Shown here in pieces: positions 16,201-25,115 of a stretch of 64,000 bases of DNA (within the stretch, counting starts at the first letter, position 1; every line of letters starts with the position of its first letter). A program made the translations under genes and the position numbers. The DNA is from a bacterium (GTDB taxonomy: Bacteria; UBA10199; 2-02-FULL-44-16; JAAZCA01). Under the pieces are notes generated by a model. That model made no database searches, was not told where the DNA came from, and was given only the letters and a program-made list of their open reading frames with translations. Location: contig JAJZQH010000008.1 in assembly GCA_021810905.1 (NCBI GenBank), positions 110,801-174,800 on the forward strand, written 5' to 3'.

Positions 16201-18516
16201 TCAGACTGCGGACGGCAGCATCGGGATGAAGAGCGTGGGGAACTCCGGCATGACCTGATCGGCCGCGGGCTCATCAACCGACTCGAAGATCTCTCCGACC
16301 TCCTCCGGCGTCACGATCGGCGGCAGCGAATGCATGCGCTCGCTGACGCGGTTCATGAACTGCGCCTTCACGTGCGGATCGAAATTATCCCATACCTGCG
16401 GGCTCCACGCGGCGGCGAACTGCTGATCGATCAAATGCACGAGCTGCTGCAGGGCCGGCCGCGGCTCCATCATGCCTATCGGAGTAAGACCGCCGATGAG
16501 CACCGGCGGCGGTTGGGGCGTGAGCGAAATCGCAGACGGTACGACGAGCGATATCTGTTTGAAGGGCACCGACCGCTCTTTCTGAGCCTCGACCTTTGTG
16601 GCGAGGTCGTCCACGATCTTTGGAAGTTCGCCTACGGCCTTCGCCGTCCTCGGCACGTGGATCGTGGTGCCGACCCACGAGATGGAGACGGTGTTCATAA
16701 ATGGACGCCCGCCGGAAGGGAGGCATGGACTTGCCATATACTTCTCGCTGCGTCTGCCCTCCGCGTTGAATTCGTCCACGGCCCAGAGCGGGATGCGCTC
16801 CACGCGCATGCCGTCGGTGCTCATGAATTTCACCTTCGCGCAGTCGTGAAACGGTCGGCCCGCGTACCTCTCGCGCACGAGCCGCTGTACGGCATTCATG
16901 TAAGTGCTGAGATCCACGCGAACGCCCTCGCGATCGATCGTGGGAATTGCAACCGCCACGAGATCGCCGGCCACCTGCGACATGATCGGCCGCCGCATGG
17001 ACATGAGTTCGGCCACGTCGGCGAACACGTCGAATATCCCCCAGAAGGACGAATCCGTTTCGTCGATCGGATACGCGCTCGAGAACGCCTTGAAGGAATC
17101 GATCTCCACGACCGCGAGATGAACCCTGTTCTCGCGCGTGAGGGCCATCTGTTCGATAAAATACGAATCAACTATCCTGGAAGCGTCGTGCAGATGGACC
17201 GTCTGCATCCATTTTTCGAAGAGCAGCGGATTTCTCGGATTGAGCCGCGCCCTCCTGCCGAGTTCCAGCGCCGTGGCGAGACCCTCCGCGGCCTTGCGAA
17301 GCCTGCGGACGGCCGCGAATTTTTCAGGTTCAGTGGAAGCGCGGGCCGCGGTGTTGAGCGCATGAAGCGCGCGCTGCAGCGCGCCGCCCTCGTCGCCGGG
17401 GCGGCAGGCGTGATCGAGGCGGCCCAGGTCGTGGCCGTATCGAGGATGCCGAACCATGATCCCCGCTCCGGAATCCCCTGCCGTGGCAGCCGGCGATATA
17501 TAAACGTTTGCCGGGACATACCCCAGGCCGAGTTCCAGCTTTCTCTCGAAGCCCTCATCAGACTGAATCTCGGGTCTCAGCAGAAAGTTCGCGTCGTACA
17601 CCCTCATGCCGCTCTCGAGGCCGAGCTCGGCGGGCGTCTTTTCGAGCACGCCTCCGCCCACAGCCAATAGCCTCAGCGACCTCTCGCTGATCTTGAGGAT
17701 CTCCTCGTGCAGCGCCATGATCGCGTCTCGCGAGCCTTCGCGAACGGTCTCGCGGGGTTTGAGATGGCCCGCGTCGACGGTGAAATAGAACATCGCCGCA
17801 TCGGGGACGAAACGAGCGAGCAGCTCGCTCGAATAACGATATCTCTCGCACATCGTCCTCTGCTCGAGCCTGAAACGTATCTGCCTTGCGAACTGATCGT
17901 ATTCGAACGAAGGGGATGAAGAGTCCTCCTTGACGATCAGGAATGAAGTGCCCTCCGGATTGACGGAGACTCGCTCCAGCCCGAAGCGCCACTGAAGCCA
18001 CTCGAGCACGGCCTGTTTGAACGCCGTGCCGAGATTTCCGCTCAAATCGATCTTGTTCACGTCGGTCATGTTGATGTTCATGCGCACGATCGTCGCGGAG
18101 CCGGAACGTATGAGCTGATTCTGCAATCTCTCGAGCCCGAGGAGCGAGAGGCTCATGTTGTCGAGATACGGAGAGCGGAGGTCATAGACGATGCGGTCGA
18201 GCGTCTCCGCCAGGAGAGGGAGCTTCTCTCGCATCTGCGGCGTGAGCGCATCCTCCGTGAGCTGCTCCATGAACGAGATCGCCTTCTCCACGTAGAGCAT
18301 GGTGTGAGTGAGCCAGGTGCGAACGTGGGGCGGAATCCCGTTGAACTGCTTCCAGTATTGCCGAAGCGCCAGCTGCGCCGAGACGTCCGGCGGCAGCGGC
18401 GCGCCTTCGCTTATAAAACGGTCGGGATCGGAATCCGGCATTCTATCCGCCGGCAGGGCGCCCGGAACCACCATCAGCCGAACGCTCTCCGGTTTTTTGT
18501 CTATCCTGTCGGTCAT
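16201..18516 (-). CDS. Protein with two degenerate GGDEF-like domains
   Basis: A 771-residue soluble protein. At about 143-197 the run NINMTDVNKIDLSGNLGT, LEWLQWRFG, VNPEGTSFLIVKED follows the D-x-N...G...GGDEF..L plan of a diguanylate cyclase, with the signature changed to PEGTSF. At about 466-536 a second run, HLAVVEIDSFKAFSSAY ... SQVAGDLVAVAIP, repeats the plan with AGDLV in place of GGDEF. Neither has the catalytic Gly-Gly-Asp/Glu-Glu, so both are probably inactive and may bind a nucleotide or a partner. It is convergent with giant protein 2 (12 bases apart) and divergent from the kinase pair. The start at 18516 has only a weak ribosome site. Confidence 0.6.
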   Translation of the reverse strand: MTDRIDKKPESVRLMVVPGALPADRMPDSDPDRFISEGAPLPPDVSAQLALRQYWKQFNGIPPHVRTWLTHTMLYVEKAISFMEQLTEDALTPQMREKLPLLAETLDRIVYDLRSPYLDNMSLSLLGLERLQNQLIRSGSATIVRMNINMTDVNKIDLSGNLGTAFKQAVLEWLQWRFGLERVSVNPEGTSFLIVKEDSSSPSFEYDQFARQIRFRLEQRTMCERYRYSSELLARFVPDAAMFYFTVDAGHLKPRETVREGSRDAIMALHEEILKISERSLRLLAVGGGVLEKTPAELGLESGMRVYDANFLLRPEIQSDEGFERKLELGLGYVPANVYISPAATAGDSGAGIMVRHPRYGHDLGRLDHACRPGDEGGALQRALHALNTAARASTEPEKFAAVRRLRKAAEGLATALELGRRARLNPRNPLLFEKWMQTVHLHDASRIVDSYFIEQMALTRENRVHLAVVEIDSFKAFSSAYPIDETDSSFWGIFDVFADVAELMSMRRPIMSQVAGDLVAVAIPTIDREGVRVDLSTYMNAVQRLVRERYAGRPFHDCAKVKFMSTDGMRVERIPLWAVDEFNAEGRRSEKYMASPCLPSGGRPFMNTVSISWVGTTIHVPRTAKAVGELPKIVDDLATKVEAQKERSVPFKQISLVVPSAISLTPQPPPVLIGGLTPIGMMEPRPALQQLVHLIDQQFAAAWSPQVWDNFDPHVKAQFMNRVSERMHSLPPIVTPEEVGEIFESVDEPAADQVMPEFPTLFIPMLPSAV

Positions 18517-18621
18517 AAGCTGCTGCGCCTAACACAAGCACCACCTCGCAAGCAACGTATTTATCGCTATATGCGAGGCGGCAGTAGACGCAGGAAGTCA
18601 AAACTGGTACAAGGAGCGGCA

Positions 18622-20070
18622 ATGAAAGAGATATCCAACAAAAAGGTATTCGGCATAATCCTATTGAAGCTCTATCAGATGGGGATACCTCGCGAAAGGC
18701 TCGTGGAGGGATTTCCGATCTCGCTCAAAGAGCTCGCCGATGCAAAACAGCGCATGGACTGGGAGCTCTTCGTGCCGATCATGAAGCGTTTCTCCGCTCT
18801 CGTCGGCGGGCCCGCGGAACTCGAGAAAACGGGCCTTCTCATCTATTCAACGACTGCCTCGAGGCTGACGGGCTATGTGCTCTCGCTCGTCAAGGAGCCG
18901 AAGGAGCTCTACTGGGCGCTGGCCACGATGGGAGGGCCGACCTTCTTCTCCAACGTGAAATTCGAATACGAGGACCTGGGCGAAAACCGGATACGGATGA
19001 CTCTCAGCATCCCTCCGGAATACACCGACTGCCCGGAATTCTTTCACGTCACCAAGGGAAGCATGGGTTGCGTCTCCCTTATTCACAACCTGCCCTGCGC
19101 CATGGTCGAGATGGATCTTAAGCCGCGTATGGCGGTGTACGACATCACCATCCCCCCATCGATGACCTTCTTCAAAAGAGTCAAGCGCGCCGTTAACGCT
19201 TTGAAAGGCGGAAGGGGGATCATCAAAGAGCTCAGGGTCTTTCAGCGGCAGATCAACGAGAGCTACGAGCGGCTCGCGGAGGCGAAAAGGGAGCTCATGG
19301 AGCACGAGCTGAAGCTCAAGCTTTTCGAAAAACTGGCGAATCAGTCGCACCTGGCCGCGCTCGATCGCCTGGCCGGAGGCGTCGGCCACGAGATCAACAA
19401 CCCCCTGATGATCATGATCCTCAACGCCGAACACCTTGCCGAAGAATTCCAATCAGACGAAGAAAAGAGGGCAAAGATGATTCCGCAGATCAAGGCGATC
19501 ATGGACGCGAAAGACCGCATCGCCGGAATCGTCTCCTCGCTGATGGCTATGGGAGCAGGCAATCCGGACGATCCCCCGAAAACGATCGAGGTCGACGGCA
19601 TCCTGGACGCCGTGAAAAATCTCTGTTCCGAAAGATTCGCGAAGAGCGGAATCCGCTTCGATATCTCTCCCCGCAACCCCCAGCTCTGCGTGCTCGCACA
19701 ACGCATGCTCGTGGGCCAGGCGCTCGTGCATCTGCTCAACAACGCCTTCGACGCCGCACTGGATTCCAAAGATAAATGGATACGCATTGATGTTATCGAC
19801 GAAAAAGACGAGGTGTTGTTCAAGATAATAGACAGCGGCGCGGGCATTCCGGAAGCTGTCAGCGAAAGAATCTTCGACCCGTTCTTCTCGACCAGGGAAG
19901 TGGGCCATGGCGTAGGAATCGGGCTCAGTCTTGCCAGGAAATACATCGAGATGCAGGGGGGCTCTCTCACGCTCGAGAAAAGCTGCAGCAACACCTGCTT
20001 CAGCTTCGCGCTGAAGAAGGTCGCTTTATCCGGCAGGCCGTGGACTCAAGAACTGAAAACTGGTAAATGA
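18622..20070 (+). CDS. Soluble GHKL histidine kinase, copy 1
   Basis: A 482-residue cytosolic sensor kinase without membrane segments. The N-terminal 180 residues (LYQMGIPRERLVEGFP, MDWELFVPIMKRF, KEPKELYWALATMGG) form a sensor domain that resembles the arabinose-binding-like N-terminal domain of some AraC regulators; I am unsure of this. A coiled coil at 205-235 leads to the H-box GGVGHEINNPL with phospho-acceptor H256. The ATPase follows: HLLNNAFDAAL (N box), DSGAGIPE (G1), FDPFFST, GHGVGIGLSLARKY (G2). No receiver protein is adjacent. AAGGAG precedes the start at 18622. A paralogue follows 7 bases later. Confidence 0.9.
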   Translation: MKEISNKKVFGIILLKLYQMGIPRERLVEGFPISLKELADAKQRMDWELFVPIMKRFSALVGGPAELEKTGLLIYSTTASRLTGYVLSLVKEPKELYWALATMGGPTFFSNVKFEYEDLGENRIRMTLSIPPEYTDCPEFFHVTKGSMGCVSLIHNLPCAMVEMDLKPRMAVYDITIPPSMTFFKRVKRAVNALKGGRGIIKELRVFQRQINESYERLAEAKRELMEHELKLKLFEKLANQSHLAALDRLAGGVGHEINNPLMIMILNAEHLAEEFQSDEEKRAKMIPQIKAIMDAKDRIAGIVSSLMAMGAGNPDDPPKTIEVDGILDAVKNLCSERFAKSGIRFDISPRNPQLCVLAQRMLVGQALVHLLNNAFDAALDSKDKWIRIDVIDEKDEVLFKIIDSGAGIPEAVSERIFDPFFSTREVGHGVGIGLSLARKYIEMQGGSLTLEKSCSNTCFSFALKKVALSGRPWTQELKTGK

Positions 20071-20077
20071 ATAACCT

Positions 20078-21511
20078 ATGAAGGAAGTATCCACAAAGAG
20101 GGTATTCGGAGTCCTTTTTCTGAAACTCGATCAGATGGGCATACCGCGCACGAAGCTCATCGAAGGTTTTCCAGTCACGTTTGCAGAATTCGATGACGCG
20201 AAACAACGGATGGACTGGAATCTCTTTGTCCAGATCCTGAAGCGATTTAACACGCTGATCGGCGGATACGCAGAACTTGAAAAAAGCGGCTTTCTTACAG
20301 GCCTCACACGGCAGACCAGGCTCGTGGGTTACGTCCTTTCGCTGGTCAAGGAACCGAAGCATCTCTACTGGGCGCTATGCACATCGGTGGGTCCGGCTTT
20401 TTTCTCCAACGTGAAATTCGAGTACAAGGACCTGGGAGAAAACAACATCAGGATCACGCTCAGCATTCCGCCCGAGTATTCAGACAGCCCGGAATTTTTC
20501 CAGTTCTACAAAGGAAATTTAAGCTGGATAACTCATCTTCACCACGTGCCTAACGCCATAGTGGAAATGGAGCTCAAACCGCGCGTGGGCGTATACACGA
20601 TCACCATCCCTCCGTCGATGACGCTCTTTAAACGCTTCAAGCGCGCATTCGCCGCATTGAAAGGCGCACGTGGAGTAGTCGAGGAACTCGGGGTATATCA
20701 GCAGCAGATCAAGGAGAGTTACGAAAGGCTCGCTGCGGCCAAGAGGGAAATCTTCGAAAACGAATTGAAAATTCAATTATTCGAAAAACTGGCGGGCGCC
20801 TCACGCATGGCCGCGCTCGACCGGCTCGCCGGCGGCGTAGGACACGAAATCAACAATCCGCTGATGATCCTTTCTCTTAATGCCGATCTCCTCGCCTCGG
20901 AAATGGAGGGGGCGCAAGTGGATCGGAAAAGGATGCTGAAGCAGATCGAGCAGATACGGAATGCAAGGGATCGCATCAAAGTGATCGTATCGTCCCTGAT
21001 GTCTATCGGCGCCGGAAATCCCGACGACCCGCCAAAGCCGGTCGCCGTAGAGAGCATCCTGGATGCCGTAAAAAATCTCTGTTCCGAGAGATTCACAAAG
21101 ACCGGCATCCGTTTCGACGTCGCTCCATGCGACCCGAAGCTGACAGTGTGCGCCCAGCGCATGCTTGTAGGTCAGGCGTTTGTGCACCTGCTCAACAACG
21201 CCTTCGACGCAGCGCTGGACTCCAAAGACAAATGGATACGCATCGATGTCATCGACGAAAAAGACGAGGTGTTGTTCAAAGTAATGGACAGCGGCGCGGG
21301 CATTCCGCAAGCTGTCGGCGAGAGAATCTTCGACCCGTTCTTTTCAACTAAAGAAGTGGGACAGGGCGTGGGACTGGGGCTTAGCCTTGCCAGGAAATAC
21401 ATCGAGCTGCAGGGAACGGCGCTCACGCTGGACAGGAGCTGCGGCAACACATGTTTCAGCTTTGCGCTGAAAAAGACCTGCAAAAAAAACCTCGCACCGA
21501 AAATCTCTTAA
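20078..21511 (+). CDS. Soluble GHKL histidine kinase, copy 2
   Basis: A 477-residue tandem paralogue of the preceding kinase, co-transcribed (7-base gap) and probably translationally coupled since no strong ribosome site is present. It has the same layout: sensor domain with LDQMGIPRTKLIEGFP and MDWNLFVQILKRF, H-box GGVGHEINNPL with H256, HLLNNAFDAAL, DSGAGIPQ, GQGVGLGLSLARKY. The kinase core is far more alike between the two copies than the sensor domain, down to identical 20-30 base stretches, which points to gene conversion in the core with diverging sensors. It could form heterodimers with copy 1. Its stop overlaps the convergent neighbour by 4 bases. Confidence 0.9.
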   Translation: MKEVSTKRVFGVLFLKLDQMGIPRTKLIEGFPVTFAEFDDAKQRMDWNLFVQILKRFNTLIGGYAELEKSGFLTGLTRQTRLVGYVLSLVKEPKHLYWALCTSVGPAFFSNVKFEYKDLGENNIRITLSIPPEYSDSPEFFQFYKGNLSWITHLHHVPNAIVEMELKPRVGVYTITIPPSMTLFKRFKRAFAALKGARGVVEELGVYQQQIKESYERLAAAKREIFENELKIQLFEKLAGASRMAALDRLAGGVGHEINNPLMILSLNADLLASEMEGAQVDRKRMLKQIEQIRNARDRIKVIVSSLMSIGAGNPDDPPKPVAVESILDAVKNLCSERFTKTGIRFDVAPCDPKLTVCAQRMLVGQAFVHLLNNAFDAALDSKDKWIRIDVIDEKDEVLFKVMDSGAGIPQAVGERIFDPFFSTKEVGQGVGLGLSLARKYIELQGTALTLDRSCGNTCFSFALKKTCKKNLAPKIS

Positions 21512-22863
21512 CGAGTTCCAATCAGGACAAAAGCGGATGACTCGGCCATTGCCGCTGCGTTGCTGGGAAACGCCTCGCTCTCCGCGGCACAGGGGTTCCA
21601 TTCCGCGGAGAGGGATTCGTCCGCCGCCGCTTCGGCGAGCGGGTCGGGATTCTGTTCGAGGATTTGCGGCAGGGGTTTCATCAACTCCCTTGAATCGAAC
21701 TCTCCCTCCGGTAATTTCAATTGCGGGAGGTTCGCCATGACGCTCGCCGCGCACGCCAGCGTATCGATCGCCGCTGATATCGTCTCCAGGTTTGCAGGAG
21801 TCCTCTTCTTCTGATCCTGAAATTCGCGCAGAAAATACCTCTCCCCCCATTTCTCCCGCATGATCAAAATATAAAGGTTCCAGGCGGCACTATGTGCGCA
21901 TTCGCTCCATATTTTGTCGGTCTCCATCGCAAGACCCCTGAAGGATTCAAGGGTCTTATACTTCGGCGTGCCAAAGGGATGGGGAGACTGGGCGTGACAG
22001 AAACCCTTCCACAGCGGGTCGTGCGTGCGGACCGAGCACACAAGATGGGCGAGGTCAAAAATCAGATCTTCTACTTCGCTCAGATCGATCGCGTCAGTCG
22101 GAGCCTTGCCCGCGTTGGCGGCCCTGATCCGATCCAGAGCCTGCGCCGCCTCCACGACCTTGCGCAGCACGATGGTGCGGTACTTGTTCCACATGCCCAG
22201 AGGCATGCTGAATCCTTCCGTGCGATGGCCGAACTCCTCGTTGAAATCGTCGACAGCGGAAAGACGGAATTGCAGCCCGTTTTCAAGCCGCACCCATACG
22301 CGATAGCTCCCCTCGCGTTCGATTTCCATTCCGTCGATGCTGATGATCGGCTTCCCGTCAAACGGCTGCTTCACGCCGCTCACGCGGGCAAACCTCGCAA
22401 GCGGGGCCGGCATAGGAATGGCGTCTTCTGCATAGTCGCGCGTAGACGGAACGGCGACCTTTGCGAAGACGATATCCGCGGCCTTTGCACGCGGGCTCGC
22501 CCCGACCGAAACACTGCCGAAATGCGTCCTGAGCAACATGCCCCCTTCGAGGCAGAGCATTCTTTCAGTGCGATAATATGGAATGTGGAGAAAGGATTCA
22601 TAATATCTGCTCAATTCTCTGTGACAGAAAGACTTTGAACCTGCGTCCCTGATCTCGTTCAGCAAGCGTTGTCCGTCGGGATCAGTGCTTATGTACCCTT
22701 CCAGATCCACGAGCGAATTCTGAAAGCTCGCTTCGGTTGCTCCAGGCACGCCTTGTCTGTCGGCAAATTGATTGCCGAAGTGGATATATCTCATCTGATC
22801 GCGAAAAGGCGCTATCAGCCCGAGCCAGCCCGACGAATCGCCGTCCACCTTTGTATCCGCCAT
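21508..22863 (-). CDS. Hypothetical protein, 451 residues
   Basis: No family recognised. There is no signal peptide or membrane segment. The middle (KAADIVFAKVAVPSTRDYAE, FDGKPIISIDGMEIEREGSY, RVWVRLENGLQFRLSAVDDF) looks like beta-rich alpha/beta structure, followed by helices (YRTIVLRKVVEAAQALDRI, DLSEVEDLIFDLAHLVCSV). The C-terminal 60 residues are acidic and Ala-rich. The start at 22863 has AAAGGGG upstream. It overlaps the stop of kinase 2 by 4 bases, tail to tail. It may belong with the neighbouring small unknown gene at 23001, which is transcribed the same way. Confidence 0.6.
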   Translation of the reverse strand: MADTKVDGDSSGWLGLIAPFRDQMRYIHFGNQFADRQGVPGATEASFQNSLVDLEGYISTDPDGQRLLNEIRDAGSKSFCHRELSRYYESFLHIPYYRTERMLCLEGGMLLRTHFGSVSVGASPRAKAADIVFAKVAVPSTRDYAEDAIPMPAPLARFARVSGVKQPFDGKPIISIDGMEIEREGSYRVWVRLENGLQFRLSAVDDFNEEFGHRTEGFSMPLGMWNKYRTIVLRKVVEAAQALDRIRAANAGKAPTDAIDLSEVEDLIFDLAHLVCSVRTHDPLWKGFCHAQSPHPFGTPKYKTLESFRGLAMETDKIWSECAHSAAWNLYILIMREKWGERYFLREFQDQKKRTPANLETISAAIDTLACAASVMANLPQLKLPEGEFDSRELMKPLPQILEQNPDPLAEAAADESLSAEWNPCAAESEAFPSNAAAMAESSAFVLIGTR

Positions 22864-22944
22864 GCATTACCCCTTTCCGAATTGTACGTTCCCTTCCTAT
22901 TCATATTTTACGGGCATTTGCAAGGATAACTCCCCTGAAATGCA

Positions 22945-22971
22945 GAGCGCCCGGGTTTATCCCGGGCGCTC
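22945..22971 (-). terminator. Strong hairpin between two minus-strand hypothetical genes
   Basis: A perfect 11-bp stem, gagcgcccggg and its complement, with a 5-base loop lies 30 bases past the stop of the gene at 23001. On the minus strand it is followed by tgcattt, so the U-tract is poor; it is a weak intrinsic terminator or an RNA-stabilising hairpin. Confidence 0.45.
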
Positions 22972-23000
22972 GCTCTGAGAAACGTCTTTTCGGCTTTTAT

Positions 23001-23645
23001 CTATTTCCTTCCACTCATGGCGATCGCTTCCATGAGCCTGTATGCCGAATCGCCGATGTTGTCGTTGCGGCCCCGCACGTCGTAGATCGCGATCAGCCCG
23101 TCCATGGAAAAATTGCCGAGATTGCAGTTGAAGAAATGCGCGTCGCACGCGCGGATGAGCTCGGCCCGAACAGCATCCGAGACCTCGATCTCGCCGTTGA
23201 TAATCTTGATCTTCACATTGATCGCGACGTCGGAATCGTTGGCGGCAAGCGCCTGCACCAACAGGAGTTCCCGCTCCGGACGGGCATGCCCCGCGAAAAT
23301 CTCCAGCAACTGCGAAACGGGGTCGCCTTCGGAATCGCTCTTGAGAATCTTTTGAATCTCGCCGGCATCACGAAAGATGAGTAGCCCTGCCATGATCCGC
23401 TGAGGTTCCCTGCCGTCCGCGCCGGCTATGGAATTGACGTCGATCCCGCGAGCGCTCAGAAATCCGAGTCGCGCCCTCTCCTCCTGGGTGATCACGCCAT
23501 CCTTCATCGCGCTCAAAAGATTATCGGTATTCCGCGGCGTCATGTGCACACCGCCGCAACCAGCGTCGCTCTCGCACGAGACGACGTATGGGGTGAGGGT
23601 CCCGTCCGCATAGTACTGGAGGAGGTTCGTAGCAAAATCGCCCAT
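23001..23645 (-). CDS. Hypothetical protein, 214 residues
   Basis: No family recognised. It is soluble and mostly helical, with an N-terminal segment containing three cysteines close together (CESDAGCGG and one more near residue 130-180: ACDAHFFNC). The start at 23645 (MGDFATNLLQYY) is preferred over 23657 because GGAG lies 7 bases upstream. It is followed by a strong hairpin and then the 451-residue hypothetical gene. Nothing in the sequence suggests a function. Confidence 0.6.
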   Translation of the reverse strand: MGDFATNLLQYYADGTLTPYVVSCESDAGCGGVHMTPRNTDNLLSAMKDGVITQEERARLGFLSARGIDVNSIAGADGREPQRIMAGLLIFRDAGEIQKILKSDSEGDPVSQLLEIFAGHARPERELLLVQALAANDSDVAINVKIKIINGEIEVSDAVRAELIRACDAHFFNCNLGNFSMDGLIAIYDVRGRNDNIGDSAYRLMEAIAMSGRK

Positions 23646-23773
23646 GGCTGTCTCCATTCTGATGGTTCTATACCCTTATTTATCGGATGTCTGCGGAGGA
23701 AGTTGCGCGATTAATGAGGAAATGTCGTTCCCTCAGCCCTTGCGAAAATACGCCAGAAATTCCTTGTTACCTC

Positions 23774-24310
23774 TTACTCCATCGAGGCACCACATTCACA
23801 GACTGCCACATTAGGAATTGAAATGAACCGCATTTGGTCGGCATTCACATCTACTCTCTTGTTTTTGAAAGAAACTACCTCCGCCTGCTTGAGCGTATCT
23901 TCAAGATAATTGATTGTCGTCTTGAGGCGCTCCTGCATCATGAATCGGAATATATATCGTATCAGACGATCATGTGATTCTGATTGTTTTTCTTTCTCGT
24001 TCTCCCAGCGTGAAATAGACTGAGGAGTTACACCGACGGCCTCGGCAAGCGCCTTTGCAGGCATGCCGACTTCTTTCCTTAAAAAACGAATCTCAGAGCC
24101 GGAGAGATGTCCTTCCTTCTGAGAGATCGCTATCGCAAGAATGATATGCAGTTGAAAAGGACGAGGAATGCGGACCATTTTATTTTTACACTTGGGGCAA
24201 TTATATTCGGTGACGCCGTAAAGATAAACATTATCCAATCCGGACTCGACATAATGATAGGGACCTTTTTCGACCTCATTCATCTTTGTGCCACATTCAG
24301 CGCATTTCAT
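23774..24310 (-). CDS. MqsA/YgiT-type zinc-finger HTH regulator
   Basis: A 178-residue protein with an N-terminal YgiT-type zinc finger (CAECGTKM near residue 3, YNCPKCKNKM near residue 36) and an XRE-type helix-turn-helix at about 71-103 (LRKEVGMPAKALAEAVGVT, QSISRWENEKE), as in MqsA-like antitoxins. The C-terminal 70 residues end in a further Cys pair (AVCECGASME). No MqsR-type toxin is adjacent, so it may be a free-standing regulator. The start at 24310 has GGAAGAT just upstream; 60 further bases are open but lack a site. It lies 67 bases behind the DUF5131 gene, same strand. Confidence 0.75.
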   Translation of the reverse strand: MKCAECGTKMNEVEKGPYHYVESGLDNVYLYGVTEYNCPKCKNKMVRIPRPFQLHIILAIAISQKEGHLSGSEIRFLRKEVGMPAKALAEAVGVTPQSISRWENEKEKQSESHDRLIRYIFRFMMQERLKTTINYLEDTLKQAEVVSFKNKRVDVNADQMRFISIPNVAVCECGASME

Positions 24311-24377
24311 ATCTTCCTTCTCCGTCCCTCCCTGCAATTTACCATTGAATATACCAGTCGGCGTCAACATGCGGGAC

Positions 24378-25112
24378 TTATATAAAGCCCCGCCGATTCA
24401 CCGATCGGCAAGGTATCTCGTCATAAATGCGGCCATCTAGCAGACGCCCTGCTGCCTTTTTTCTCGTCCCGCCCCATTGTTTGAAAAAAAATGGAATTTC
24501 TGCCTGCCTGCATTGCCTTAGAAGCGCGCGGGCCCATTCAGGCTGCATGCGCCTCGCATGTGGACCGGATTCGCCTCCTACAATAACCCAATCGATTCTG
24601 CTTAAGGGAATGTCTTCTATCGGACCGAGCAAGGGTTCGCATGACAGGAATCGAACAGCAGCGGGCACTTCCGCGAGGTGACATATCCGATGCACAGCAA
24701 TGTCATCCTCGACCGTCACGCCCATCCAGACGTTGTTTGGCCAGGGCAGCGAATCGGCAAGTTCCAAAAGCCTCTTGCTGCGCTTGGTCAGGATCTGAAA
24801 GGTGTGCTGCGGACACCGCTCCATCGTCTCAAATATTCGCACTATGAATTCATTGGGCACGCTCTCGTGAAATAGATCGCTCATTGAATTCACAAATACG
24901 AGCCTCGGCTGCCTCCACATCAAAGGCTGATCCAGCAAATCATGATGAATCGAGACATCAAAACCGCGCCGATATCTTTCAACTCCCATGGCCTTCAAGC
25001 GCATAGCCATGCGCTCCGCATAACAGTTCTTGCAGCCAGCGCTTATCTTTGTGCACCCGCTGACAGGGTTCCAGGTTGTGTGAGTCCACTCGATCTTTGA
25101 TCGCGTCGCCAT
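24378..25112 (-). CDS. DUF5131 / phage Gp37-Gp68-like three-Cys protein
   Basis: A 244-residue protein of the DUF5131 family. The hallmark is the N-terminal W-N-P-x-x-G-C-x-x-x-S-x-G-C-x-x-C-Y-A segment (WNPVSGCTKISAGC, KNCYAERMA), three cysteines arranged as for an iron-sulfur centre, followed by a TIM-barrel-like series (VFVNSMSDLFHE, FQILTKRSKRL, VWMGVTVEDD, FLSCEPLLGPI, WVIVGGESG). It is commonly encoded beside TcmP, as here with 3 bases between the two, in phage and defence-like regions. Its chemistry is not established. Confidence 0.85.
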   Translation of the reverse strand: MATRSKIEWTHTTWNPVSGCTKISAGCKNCYAERMAMRLKAMGVERYRRGFDVSIHHDLLDQPLMWRQPRLVFVNSMSDLFHESVPNEFIVRIFETMERCPQHTFQILTKRSKRLLELADSLPWPNNVWMGVTVEDDIAVHRICHLAEVPAAVRFLSCEPLLGPIEDIPLSRIDWVIVGGESGPHARRMQPEWARALLRQCRQAEIPFFFKQWGGTRKKAAGRLLDGRIYDEIPCRSVNRRGFI

Positions 25113-25115
25113 AGT

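Noticed and set aside
16330..17670. A 446-codon frame antisense to the degenerate-GGDEF protein
   Set aside because: Complement of a gene in good codon phase; the translation is His/Arg-rich without any fold signature.
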